64,000 nt of DNA from Mycobacterium sp. 1164966.3 (lineage in GTDB: Bacteria; Actinomycetota; Actinomycetes; Mycobacteriales; Mycobacteriaceae). The notes beneath the pieces were generated by a model. The model did not search any database. It saw only the letters and a list, made by a program, of their open reading frames with translations, and was not told the origin of the DNA. How positions within the stretch are numbered: position 1 is the first letter of the stretch; each line of letters begins with the position of its first letter. Made by a program: the position numbers and the translations under genes. Shown in pieces: positions 44,406 to 52,822 of the stretch. The stretch lies in NCBI RefSeq assembly GCF_001665395.1, contig NZ_LZSG01000067.1, positions 40,754 to 104,753 of the forward strand. Reading direction: 5' to 3'.

Positions 44406-47400
44406 GCGCTCTGCCGCGCTGCCTCTTGAACCAGCTGCACCCGGGAACTCACGCCGAGTTTGGTGTAGACGTGCGTCAGGTGTGCTTGCACCGTTCGGGG
44501 CGATACGAACAACCGCGTCGCAATGTCCTTGTTGCCCAGGCCTTCACAGACCAGCCGCACGACGTCGTTCTCCGCCGGCGTCAGAGACGCCCAACCACTG
44601 GCAGGCCGGTTGCGTTCACCGCGGCCGCGCTGCGCATAGGCGATCGCGTCTTCGGTGGACAACGTGGCTCCCTCCGACCAGGAAGCGTCAAACTCGCTCT
44701 CCCCCATCGCCTCTCGCAGCAGCCGTACGCACGCGTCGTGGTCGGTGTCGTAGACCTTGAACCGCACCGCGCCCATGCGATCGCGCAATGCCTTTGCTGC
44801 GCCGAGGATTCGGGCGGCATGTTGATGACTGCCGGCGTCGGCGCGTAGCGCGGCAATGACCTCGAAGATGTCGGGCAACGTCAGGTATATCTGGCCACTT
44901 GTCGCCGTGGCGAGCGCATCGTAGGCATCGCGTTCAGCGTCTTCCCGCCGACCGTCGGCGATCGACACCCGCGCACGCGTCGTCAATGCCACCGCCAGGT
45001 GCCAGCCCTTCGTCGCCGCGATCGCCTCGTCGGCGTAGCGGCGAGCCGCGTCCAAATCACCCATCGCCAATGCAACTTTGGTGAGGACGTGAGCCGTGTG
45101 TGATGTCGCGGCGTAGGGCTGCAGGCTGAGGCACCGACGAGCGGTTTCGCTCGCTTCGTACGCCGCCGCAACGTCACCCGTGGCTAATTCGGCGTTCGCC
45201 AACGCTGTGTAGCCCATCCCTGGCAGGAATTCGCCGAGATCGGCCGCGGCCCCGATGCCCGCGTGGGCCGCTGCGCGCGCCGCAACTACCTCACCTTGAT
45301 GTGAGAGTGTAAGCCCAAGGCCCTGGAACGTGCCTGGCTTGAATAAATCCTCGTTCGCCGCCTCGGCTGCGGCCGCTAATGCGCTGAATTCCGTTACCGC
45401 GCCGGTTAATTCGCCCTGCATCAGCAGTGCAAACGCCAGTGCCTGATGGCACTGTCGTGAGTAGACGCGATCACCGATGGCGTCGGTCAATGCACAACCT
45501 TCTTCCGCGGCGGAGCGCGCTGCGATTGGATCACCGCCGACGATAGCCACGAACGCCTGATAGGAGAGGATTTGGCTCAACCGCCAGGAGTCCTCCAGCA
45601 TCCGGGTCAGACCAATGGCCTCGTCGAAGAATGGCTGTGCGACCTCGGGCCCGTGTCCATATCCCGTGGACCAGCTGTATGCGGCGAGTGCCCGTGCCAA
45701 CAACGCCGGGTCGTCGACTTCGCGCGCCATCGCCACGGCCTCTTCGGCTTGATCCAGGCTCGCCGTAGACCCGGACCAACAGTCCAGTAGCGCTTTGTCG
45801 ACCAGTGCCCGGACGCGCACTGCCGCGGCAACTTTGGCTATGTCGCTACGGGCGTCAGCGAATACGGTGTCGAACCAGGCGCGGCCCTCTCGAAGGCGGC
45901 CCCTGCTGGTCCAGAGCGGTTGCAGCGACGATGCGAGCGCCAATGCTTGCTCGGTGTCGGCATTCTCCATGCTCCACCCGAATGCGCTTCGCAGATTGTC
46001 CATCTCGATTTCGGCTTGCAGGACGCGTTGCTCGTAGTCGCCACGGGCCGGAGCGTCGAGCACGGCCGCCATCGAGGTGTAGTAATCCCGGTGACGCGAT
46101 CGCACGGCGTCGGCTTCTCCGGATTCACCGAGTTTTTCCTGCGCATACTGGCGCATCGTTTCGAGCAATCGGTATCGGGTTGAGCCGCTGGTCTTTTCGG
46201 CGACTACCAGCGACTTGTCGACGAGCAGGCTCAGCTGGTCGAGGACCTGGTGGCGCTGCACGCCATCGGCGCCGGCGACCGCCCGGGCGGCGTCGAGGTC
46301 GAATCCGCCGAGGAATACGGCCAGTCGGCGGAACAAGATTCGTTCGGTGTCGGTCAGCAGCGCATGCGACCAGTCGACCGAAGCGCGTAACGTCTGCTGG
46401 CGGCGGACCGCCGTGCGCGAACCACCGGTCAGCAGGCGGAAGCGATCGTGCAGGCTGTCGACGATGTCGGTCAAGGACAAAGCGCGCACCCGCGCCGCGG
46501 CAAGTTCGATGGCAAGCGGCATTCCGTCTAAACGGCGGCAGATTTCCGTAACGGTGGCGACCGTGTCGTCGGTCAGGGTGAAGTCGGCCTGGGCCAGGCG
46601 AGCGCGGTCGGTAAACAACTCGACGGCCTCGTCGCCGACGGATAGCGATGGCACCTGCCACGTTGCCTCGCCGGCCACCAAAAGCGGCTCGCGGCTCGTT
46701 GCGAGCACTTTGAGGCTCGAAGCGCCACCGAGCAACGCAACGACCACTTCCGCGCTGGCGTCGAGGAGGTGCTCGCAATTGTCGAGCACCACCAGCATTT
46801 GGCGGTCACGCACAAACCGCAGCAGGGTGTCCATCGTCGAGCGACCGGGCTGATCGGGAAGCCCGAGCGCGCGGGACACGGTGAGCGTCATCACCTCGGG
46901 GACGGTGATCGGCGCCAAATCCACGTACCAAACTCCGTCGGCGAATTCCTTCGCCACCGCTTCGGCTACGTGGGTAGCGAGGCGGGTCTTGCCTACTCCA
47001 CCCGTGCCTGTCAACGTCACCAGCCGGTTGGCGGCCAGCGCATCCCGCAGGCTGATGATTTCGGCTTGGCGCCCAACGAAACTCGTCAGTTGTGCCGGAA
47101 GATTGTGAGCGGCAACAGTTCCGGCTGTGCGCAACGGCGGGAAGTCGTTTCGCAGGTCGGGGTGACACATCTGCACCACCCGTTCGGGCCGCGGCAGATC
47201 ACGCAGCGGATGGGATCCGAGGTCGATCAAGGTCACCCCGTCGGGAAGCTGGTCGACGACGAGCGACTCGGTGGTCCCGGAGAGCACCGTCTGTCCGCCG
47301 TGGGCGAGATCGCGCAGCCGCGCCGTGCGGTTGATGGTCGGGCCGACGTAGTTGCCCTCGTCACGGAGCCGGACCTCGCCGGTGTGCATTCCGATGCGCA

Positions 47401-47695
47401 GCCGGATCGGCGCCAGCGGTGCGCGCTGCAGGTCCAGTGCGCAAGCCCCAGCGTCGGACGCGCGGCCGAAAGCGATCACGAAGCTGTCGCCTTCGCCCTG
47501 TTCGACGGGGCGCACACCGTCGTGGGCGGCCACCGCGTCAGACACCAGTTGGTCCAAGCGCGCGAGGGCGGCCGTCATTTCATCGGGCTGGGTTTCCCAC
47601 AGCCGCGTCGACCCTTCGACGTCGGCCAGCAGCAACGTCACCGTTCCGGTCGGTAGTTCGTTCACACCAACGTCATTCCACTCGGTTGTGCTCAT
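44402..47695 (-). CDS. Class III cyclase / NB-ARC ATPase / LuxR fusion regulator
   Basis: 1097 aa from the ATG at 47695. Residues about 12-190 form a class III nucleotide cyclase domain (TVTLLLADVEGSTRLW with the first metal Asp, GEGDSFVIAF with the second). Then an NB-ARC-like ATPase with TLTGTGGVGKTRLA and LVVLDNCEHLL, a helical-repeat region, and a C-terminal LuxR helix-turn-helix (LTPAENDVVRLVCEGLGNKD then SPRTVQAHLTHVYTKLGV). Same plan as Rv0386, Rv1358 and Rv2488c. Cyclase activity of these fusions is weak or unproven. An in-frame extension to 47881 overlaps the HAD gene region and was dropped. Confidence 0.92.
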   Translation of the reverse strand: MSTTEWNDVGVNELPTGTVTLLLADVEGSTRLWETQPDEMTAALARLDQLVSDAVAAHDGVRPVEQGEGDSFVIAFGRASDAGACALDLQRAPLAPIRLRIGMHTGEVRLRDEGNYVGPTINRTARLRDLAHGGQTVLSGTTESLVVDQLPDGVTLIDLGSHPLRDLPRPERVVQMCHPDLRNDFPPLRTAGTVAAHNLPAQLTSFVGRQAEIISLRDALAANRLVTLTGTGGVGKTRLATHVAEAVAKEFADGVWYVDLAPITVPEVMTLTVSRALGLPDQPGRSTMDTLLRFVRDRQMLVVLDNCEHLLDASAEVVVALLGGASSLKVLATSREPLLVAGEATWQVPSLSVGDEAVELFTDRARLAQADFTLTDDTVATVTEICRRLDGMPLAIELAAARVRALSLTDIVDSLHDRFRLLTGGSRTAVRRQQTLRASVDWSHALLTDTERILFRRLAVFLGGFDLDAARAVAGADGVQRHQVLDQLSLLVDKSLVVAEKTSGSTRYRLLETMRQYAQEKLGESGEADAVRSRHRDYYTSMAAVLDAPARGDYEQRVLQAEIEMDNLRSAFGWSMENADTEQALALASSLQPLWTSRGRLREGRAWFDTVFADARSDIAKVAAAVRVRALVDKALLDCWSGSTASLDQAEEAVAMAREVDDPALLARALAAYSWSTGYGHGPEVAQPFFDEAIGLTRMLEDSWRLSQILSYQAFVAIVGGDPIAARSAAEEGCALTDAIGDRVYSRQCHQALAFALLMQGELTGAVTEFSALAAAAEAANEDLFKPGTFQGLGLTLSHQGEVVAARAAAHAGIGAAADLGEFLPGMGYTALANAELATGDVAAAYEASETARRCLSLQPYAATSHTAHVLTKVALAMGDLDAARRYADEAIAATKGWHLAVALTTRARVSIADGRREDAERDAYDALATATSGQIYLTLPDIFEVIAALRADAGSHQHAARILGAAKALRDRMGAVRFKVYDTDHDACVRLLREAMGESEFDASWSEGATLSTEDAIAYAQRGRGERNRPASGWASLTPAENDVVRLVCEGLGNKDIATRLFVSPRTVQAHLTHVYTKLGVSSRVQLVQEAARQSA

Positions 47696-47780
47696 GCTAG
47701 CCAGCATGCGACGTTGCAGGTCGCAGAACATCAGCAAAATGGCTGATACCGGCGGAGGCGCGCGCCTCGTGACTACGCGC

Positions 47781-48491
47781 TTAGCAGCCGAGCTGATCGG
47801 CGAGGTCCAGAAAGTCGGACGCGTTGAGGTCGAACTCGCCGGAATAGTCGATGTCGGCGACACCGCCAGCGCCGAACTCAAGCGGGCGTGCGATGAAGGC
47901 TGTTCGGAAGCCGAGACGGGCCGCGGCCCGGATGTCGTACTTGTGGCTTGCCACCATCATGATCTCGGGCGGGTTCAGGCCGAGATAGGTCGCGGCCATG
48001 CGGTAGATCGCGGGATCGGGCTTGAAAACCCCGGCCATTTCGGCGGCGAAAATGGCGTCCCACGGCAAGCCGGCGCGTTTGGAGATGTTGACCACCGCGG
48101 CAACGTCGGCGTTCGACAGGGTCGCCAGTGTGTACCTCGATTTCAGACGAGTCAGTCCGGGTACCACGTCGGGCCAGGGCTTCAGTCGCTGCCAGGCCGA
48201 CGTGAGCTCATCCCGCTCGGCATCCGACAGTGCGGTGACGCCGTACTCCCGGAGCACGGTGTCCAGCGTGTTGCGGTAAATCGAGTGCACCGAAACCCAT
48301 TCGTCGCCGGTGGCCGATTCCAATGCAGCGAAATACTCTGCGCGCCAACGGCGTACCAGCTCTGGCCAATAGACGTTCGGCCACCGACCGTTGCTGATCC
48401 GCTCTGCTTCCCCGCGCACGGTGGAATGAAAATCCGTTGCGGTGCCTTGCACGTCGAACAGCAATGCCTTGAGGCCCTTTCTCGAAACCAC
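47781..48491 (-). CDS. HAD hydrolase, haloacid-dehalogenase type II-like
   Basis: 236 aa from a GTG at 48491. Nucleophile motif LLFDVQGTATD (FDVYGT in classical enzymes), motif II TLATLSNADV, Lys in AGVFKPDPAIYRMAA, and MVASHKYDIRAAARLGF in place of the HVASHxxD block. Substrate may be a 2-haloacid or another small phosphorylated compound. The start is uncertain; copy C of the inverted repeat lies just upstream. Separated from the LuxR-type gene by 85 bases. Confidence 0.8.
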   Translation of the reverse strand: MVSRKGLKALLFDVQGTATDFHSTVRGEAERISNGRWPNVYWPELVRRWRAEYFAALESATGDEWVSVHSIYRNTLDTVLREYGVTALSDAERDELTSAWQRLKPWPDVVPGLTRLKSRYTLATLSNADVAAVVNISKRAGLPWDAIFAAEMAGVFKPDPAIYRMAATYLGLNPPEIMMVASHKYDIRAAARLGFRTAFIARPLEFGAGGVADIDYSGEFDLNASDFLDLADQLGC

Positions 48492-48501
48492 CTGCGCATC
48501 G

Positions 48502-48559
48502 CGAGCAGACGCAAAATCACCCGAAATCGGACGATTTTCGGTGATTTTGCGTCTGCTCG
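48502..48559. repeat. Long inverted repeat, copy C of the CGAGCAGACGC family
   Basis: 20-bp arms (48502-48521 and 48540-48559) beginning CGAGCAGACGCAAAATC, with an inner CGAAA/TTTCG hairpin. Lies six bases after the kinase stop (minus strand) and before the HAD gene start; probably the kinase terminator. Confidence 0.85.
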
Positions 48560-48564
48560 GCGCG

Positions 48565-50136
48565 TTACCAGAGGTAGACAACCGCGTCTTGTCCGCCTGT
48601 GCACTTGATCCACGGATTGGACCCGTCGCCGGCGCACTGCATAAGGAAGTTTCGGCTGTTGATCGGGTCGCAACTAACGCCCGAAAGGCCGTTGCAGGCA
48701 ACAGCTCCCGACGCCGATACGGTCCGCATCGCGAGGCTCGCGTTGCCGTATGTACCCCAATACGCAGTGAGCACGGAATTGGCGAAGAAGCAGGAGGTTC
48801 GGGCTGAGCCACGTCCCGCGCGTGTGCCGAATCCGGTCCTATCCGGCAGCTGAACGATGTCGCACGTCTTGTGGTCCGGGCTCGCGTCCGGTCCGGTCAT
48901 ATATGGCGGGGGTATGTTCCCGCTCGGGAGCGACTCGGTTGAACTCAGGGGCGACTGAATGCCGCTCGACGTAGCCGAGGGGAATCTGGCGGTGCTCGAA
49001 GGCTCTGCAGTCGGCGCCGGCGTCGAATTCATCTTTGCGAGAAGACCGATGATGATGCCGACCGCGCCGAGCACCAGCGCAGCCGCGACCGTGATGACGG
49101 TAGGAACCACCCATCGTGATCCACCGCGCCTCTCGCTGTAGGTGACCGGCGCAACTTCCGTTGGTGAGTTATCGGGTGCGGGTGATGGGAAGTATTGCGG
49201 CGCAGCGGGTCTGAGCGAGGGGCCCGGCGGCGACGGTCTTGGCTGCGCAGACGGCCGCGACGCCCACTGGGTCGGGGCCGCTTCCGGCATGCTGATTTGG
49301 GTTCCGGTGCCTCGTAACGCCCGAGTGGCCGCGCGCCCCAATGCGCCCGCGCTCCCGTACCGATCGTCTGGTTCTTTGGCCATGCCGCGGGCGATGACAT
49401 CGTCGAAGGCCGGTGGGACGCTCGGGTTCGTGACACTCGGTCGAGGCGGCGCCGCCGTCAGGTGCGCCGCGATCACGGCCTGCTGGCTACTGGTCGCGAA
49501 TGGCATTGCGCCCGTGAGGCATTCGTACAGCACGCAGGCCAGCGAGTAGATGTCAACAGCCGGGGTGATCTCCTTGTCGCCAAATCGTTCCGGCGCCATG
49601 TAGGCCCAGGAGCCGATGCGGGCGCCGGCCTGCGTCAGGCGGGTATCGCCGATCACCTCGGCGATGCCGAAATCGACCAGGTACGCGAAATCAGCTGGTG
49701 TGACGAGGATGTTCTGCGGCTTGACGTCGCGATGGATCAGACCGTCGGCGTGCGCCGCGTCGAGCGCAGCAGCAATCTGACTGACGATGGCCACGGCCCG
49801 CTCCGGATCGAGCGGTTGCTCCTCCAGAATGGTCTGCAAGTCGGTCCCGCGGACCAGCCGCATGTCGATGAACAGGCAGCCGTCGATCTCACCAACGCCA
49901 TGAATCGGGATCACGTGCGGCTCTTGGAGTTTCGCCGCTGCGCGCGACTCTCGCTCGAATCGTAGGCGGTATCTGCGGTCATCCGCGTACTGACTCTTGA
50001 TGATCTTCAGCGCGACGGTTCTGCCGATCTCGTTGTCGTATGCCTCATAGACTTCGCCCATTCCGCCTTTGCCGACAACGCCGACGATCTTGTACTTGCC
50101 GAATGTCGTACCGACACGCGAATCGGTTGCGGCCAC
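48565..50136 (-). CDS. Transmembrane Ser/Thr protein kinase (Hanks type)
   Basis: 523 aa from a GTG with GGGAGGAGG upstream. Gly-rich loop GKGGMGEVYEAYD, catalytic Lys44, HRDVKPQN loop, DFG in LVDFGIAEV, APE in MAPERF. Then a Pro-rich juxtamembrane linker, one helix (WVVPTVITVAAALVLGAVGIIIG), a Ser/Thr/Pro stalk and an outer sensor domain of about 90 residues with several Cys (KTCDIV, TSCFF, VACNG, VSCDP, QCAGD, IKCTG) likely paired as disulfides. Ligand unknown. Similar to the kinase at 58041 in the catalytic domain but not in the sensor. Confidence 0.92.
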   Translation of the reverse strand: MAATDSRVGTTFGKYKIVGVVGKGGMGEVYEAYDNEIGRTVALKIIKSQYADDRRYRLRFERESRAAAKLQEPHVIPIHGVGEIDGCLFIDMRLVRGTDLQTILEEQPLDPERAVAIVSQIAAALDAAHADGLIHRDVKPQNILVTPADFAYLVDFGIAEVIGDTRLTQAGARIGSWAYMAPERFGDKEITPAVDIYSLACVLYECLTGAMPFATSSQQAVIAAHLTAAPPRPSVTNPSVPPAFDDVIARGMAKEPDDRYGSAGALGRAATRALRGTGTQISMPEAAPTQWASRPSAQPRPSPPGPSLRPAAPQYFPSPAPDNSPTEVAPVTYSERRGGSRWVVPTVITVAAALVLGAVGIIIGLLAKMNSTPAPTAEPSSTARFPSATSSGIQSPLSSTESLPSGNIPPPYMTGPDASPDHKTCDIVQLPDRTGFGTRAGRGSARTSCFFANSVLTAYWGTYGNASLAMRTVSASGAVACNGLSGVSCDPINSRNFLMQCAGDGSNPWIKCTGGQDAVVYLW

Positions 50137-50205
50137 GGTCACCTCCTCCCGCGCGGACAATATGCGACGCATCGCCAAGAGCTCTGTGAGGCAACGGCAT
50201 TCATG

Positions 50206-51183
50206 TCACTCACCACACTTTCCGGCGGGCAGCGACCCGAAATGTTGCTTCAGCCAGTTAGCTACTTCGCCGAGAGCCTTGGTGCCGTCGTCGAATTGCC
50301 CCGATGCGGGCTCTGCGGCGATAGCCACCGCGATCTTTCCGGTCGGGGTGGTGAGGATGCCGATCTGTCGCACAAGGTATTTCCCGGACGGTGACGGACC
50401 CCATCCCCCTTTGAACTGGGTGCCGGGAATGTCCCCGATCCCCCAACTCTGGTTGGCTACGACCTGCCCCATCAGAGCGAATATCGGGTCGTTCTTACTG
50501 TTGCAGGCGGCGCTGGCGAGAAACCGGACTTGATTGGTCAGCGACCAATCGGTCTGACCGAAAGCGGTATACGGCGGCCGCACCCTTTTCCACTCGACGG
50601 TGGTCGGATCGCCGGTTTCCCGCAAGACTTGCTCAACCTTTTGGCCCGCGACTTGTGGCTCGCCGAGTTGCGCCCAGACGCTTTCGGCTGCCGCGTTGTC
50701 GGATTCGGTGATGGCGGCTCGCATTGCGTCGGTGATCTGCTGGGGGTTCTGTTGCCGGTAGGCCGCGATCACCAACGGCACTTTGATCGTCGACCAGGCC
50801 TTTCCCTCTTTCCACTCCCCCAACGTCGTGACGTTCTGGCCGCCCCCGACAGCGCCGACCACGACGCCCAGTTTTGCGTTCACTTTGCCCTGCAGGGAGG
50901 CGAAGTCTGCGGCCAGCGGATCGTTGGACGACGGCGGCGATGGGGTCGCCGGGGGCGCTGACGGTTGGGACGCCGCCGGCCCGGGCGGTTTGGTCGGCGT
51001 CTGGTTCGACGGCTTCGCTGCGGGTCGTGGCGCGTGGTGGTACGTGAAGACGGCGGTGAACGTCACGATCGCGGCCATCACGATCAGCGTCGCGACAATC
51101 GCGATCACACGTTTTCCCCGCCAGGTACGCCGGGGCTCGGGAGTTCGGCTGTGCCGCCCACCAGGTTTTCCCGTGAGCGTCAT
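50206..51183 (-). CDS. Membrane-anchored class A beta-lactamase-like protein
   Basis: 325 aa from ATG 51183. A basic N-terminus, one helix (VIAIVATLIVMAAIVTFTAVF), a Pro/Ser-rich linker of about 45 residues, and a class A-type domain: STIK (SxxK), ITESDNAAAE (SDN) and FKGGWG (K-G-G in place of KTG). No clear Glu166 motif, so it may be a non-hydrolytic or esterase relative rather than a resistance enzyme. Next to an amidase and a kinase, so an envelope role is likely. No convincing ribosome site. Confidence 0.75.
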   Translation of the reverse strand: MTLTGKPGGRHSRTPEPRRTWRGKRVIAIVATLIVMAAIVTFTAVFTYHHAPRPAAKPSNQTPTKPPGPAASQPSAPPATPSPPSSNDPLAADFASLQGKVNAKLGVVVGAVGGGQNVTTLGEWKEGKAWSTIKVPLVIAAYRQQNPQQITDAMRAAITESDNAAAESVWAQLGEPQVAGQKVEQVLRETGDPTTVEWKRVRPPYTAFGQTDWSLTNQVRFLASAACNSKNDPIFALMGQVVANQSWGIGDIPGTQFKGGWGPSPSGKYLVRQIGILTTPTGKIAVAIAAEPASGQFDDGTKALGEVANWLKQHFGSLPAGKCGE

Positions 51184-51265
51184 CGTCGGCGCCTGTCGCA
51201 GCGAATTGCTGACATCGTGAGTTGACGATCCGTTATCGCACCTTCTGATGTCAACGGGACGACCG

Positions 51266-52039
51266 CTAGCCTGTTCCTGCTTTCGCGCCAAGGAACGCCG
51301 TTATCCCTTTGACGACGGCCGCGGCATACTGCGCCCGGCCGTCCGCGCTTTCGATCTTGGCGGCGTCCTCCGCATTTCGCATATTGCCGAGTTCGACGAG
51401 CAGGGCCGGGTACTCAGCCAGGTTCAAGCCGGCCAGATCCGCGCGCCCATACAGCCCGTCGGAGCCGATGTAGTTGGCCGGCTGCATGCCCGAAGCGGCC
51501 AACGCATCGCGCATCGTATGCGCCAACTGGACCGCGGGACCGGATTGGGCGTCGTTGAGCGGCGGGCTGGAGTAGTTCACGTGGAATCCGTGCCCGGACG
51601 GTGGTCCGCCGTCGGCGTGGATGCTGATGATCGCGTCCGGATGCATCGCGTTCCCCAGCGCCGCGCGCTGATCGACGCACGGTCCCACCGAGCTGTCGTT
51701 ATCCCGCGACAGCTGTGTGCGTACCCCGAGGTCGTTGAGCGCCGCAGCTATCCGCCCGACGACGTCCCACGTGAACGCATGCTCCGGATAGCCGCTGCTG
51801 GTTGTGGTCCCCGAGGTGTTGCACTGTTTCGTGCCCCCGCGACCATTCGGAACTTGGCGCGTTATCGAAGCGTCGGCCACCGCGTTGTGGCCGGGGTCGA
51901 GGAACACCGCCATTCCGGCGATGCCGGCCGACGCGCGCGGGGGATCAATCGACATGGCGCCCAGTATGACCGGTGCGACACCGGCAAATTTGAGGATGTC
52001 GCGCCTGGTAACCGGTCGCAGTCCGTACGGATCGCTCAC
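51266..52039 (-). CDS. N-acetylmuramoyl-L-alanine amidase, Ami1/Rv3717-like, Tat-exported
   Basis: 257 aa. The N-terminal signal has a twin-Arg motif (TRRDILKF) followed by a hydrophobic stretch and PRASA, so Tat export is predicted. The Amidase_3 domain matches Rv3717: FLDPGHN (zinc His), GYPEHAFTWD (Glu), SIHADGG (His) and catalytic VELGNMRN (Glu). Cuts the lactyl amide between MurNAc and L-Ala. CNTSG and GPCVDQ Cys match the disulfide pair of Ami1. A paralogue, since Rv3717 sits elsewhere. Confidence 0.9.
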   Translation of the reverse strand: MSDPYGLRPVTRRDILKFAGVAPVILGAMSIDPPRASAGIAGMAVFLDPGHNAVADASITRQVPNGRGGTKQCNTSGTTTSSGYPEHAFTWDVVGRIAAALNDLGVRTQLSRDNDSSVGPCVDQRAALGNAMHPDAIISIHADGGPPSGHGFHVNYSSPPLNDAQSGPAVQLAHTMRDALAASGMQPANYIGSDGLYGRADLAGLNLAEYPALLVELGNMRNAEDAAKIESADGRAQYAAAVVKGITAFLGAKAGTG

Positions 52040-52104
52040 CGCGCGATGGTAACAACCGGGCCCGGAAAGGCCCTAGATGCGCCCTTCACGCCGCCAAGAC
52101 GGTG

Positions 52105-52452
52105 CTACGGGCTACGGCCGGACCGCGCGGAAGGGCGCTTCACAGCGTCCAGCGCCGGATACAGATAGTGCATGAGTTTGGCGCCTTCGACGCCGTAGAT
52201 CCCACGGTCGTCGCCTTGCAGCACCCAGCTGTGCTGCTCGTCGGCCCGGGCGGCAAGCGCATTCGTATATCGCGCGTATTCAGCTGCACGTTCTCGGTGC
52301 CAGTGCGCGATGGACCGCCCGAGGAAGAAGAGGCCGATGAGGACCAGCGCCCCGACAATCCACCAGAAGAACTTGACGATGATGGCGATGAGGAACAGCA
52401 GGCCCAGCACGCCGCCGAATCCGCCGTTCGCGTTCGCCTTGGTAGCACTCAT
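52105..52452 (-). CDS. Small membrane protein of unknown function
   Basis: 115 aa from ATG 52452. A hydrophobic region of about 40 residues (GGVLGLLFLIAIIVKFFWWIVGALVLIGLFFLG) forms one or two helices, followed by a charged helix (HRERAAEYARYTNALAARADEQHSWVLQGDDRGIYG). The tail resembles mycobacterial proteins that carry a short DUF2510-like WxxDP segment, but the match is weak. Function unknown. Confidence 0.65.
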   Translation of the reverse strand: MSATKANANGGFGGVLGLLFLIAIIVKFFWWIVGALVLIGLFFLGRSIAHWHRERAAEYARYTNALAARADEQHSWVLQGDDRGIYGVEGAKLMHYLYPALDAVKRPSARSGRSP

Positions 52453-52498
52453 GCCCCGCAAGCTACTCAGGGGCACCGACAGAATTGACTGTCGCGGT

Positions 52499-52699
52499 TC
52501 AGTGTCGGCAGATCCGTCGACCCTGAACGATCACACACTGCTGGTAAACGGCCGGATACACCACCGGGGTGTCGCTGTGGAGATGGCATGCCTGGTCGGT
52601 GCACGCAGACTGCGCGCCTGCGCTCGCAATAGCCGGCCAACCGACCATGACACTCGCTACAAAAGACGTCACGCAGGCGATACGCAGCTTACGCAGCAC
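52499..52699 (-). CDS. Small secreted Cys-containing protein
   Basis: 66 aa from a GTG at 52699: a Sec signal peptide (MLRKLRIACVTSFVASVMVG.., ending IASA) and a 39-residue mature peptide with four Cys (QSACTDQACH, YQQCVIV, RRICRH) and several His. Four Cys could form two disulfides or, with His, a metal site. No family recognised; start chosen because it gives a proper signal peptide. Confidence 0.5.
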   Translation of the reverse strand: MLRKLRIACVTSFVASVMVGWPAIASAGAQSACTDQACHLHSDTPVVYPAVYQQCVIVQGRRICRH

Positions 52700-52790
52700 A
52701 GTCGACGAGCATACGTCATCGCGGACATTATGAGTATCAGTTAACTTGCCGTGTCGCAACGGCTTAGCTCGTAGCAAACAACATTCACGT

Positions 52791-52813
52791 GTACATACAA
52801 AATAGTATGGTAC
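52791..52813. promoter_or_regulatory. Inverted repeat at the acyl-CoA-dehydrogenase-like promoter
   Basis: GTACATAC (52791-52798) faces GTATGGTAC (52805-52813), a near palindrome with one extra base, ending nine bases before the ATG. TATGGT inside it could be a -10 element. A repressor here would block transcription directly; a TetR gene lies at the far end of the target gene. Confidence 0.45.
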
Positions 52814-52822
52814 GGTGGCGGC

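Noticed and set aside
47696..47881. N-terminal extension of the LuxR-type regulator
   Set aside because: Extra residues are Ser/Thr/Pro-rich, lie in the HAD gene region and precede a well-placed ATG.
48492..48812. N-terminal extension of the HAD hydrolase
   Set aside because: Would read through the inverted repeat at 48502-48559 and the kinase 3' end.
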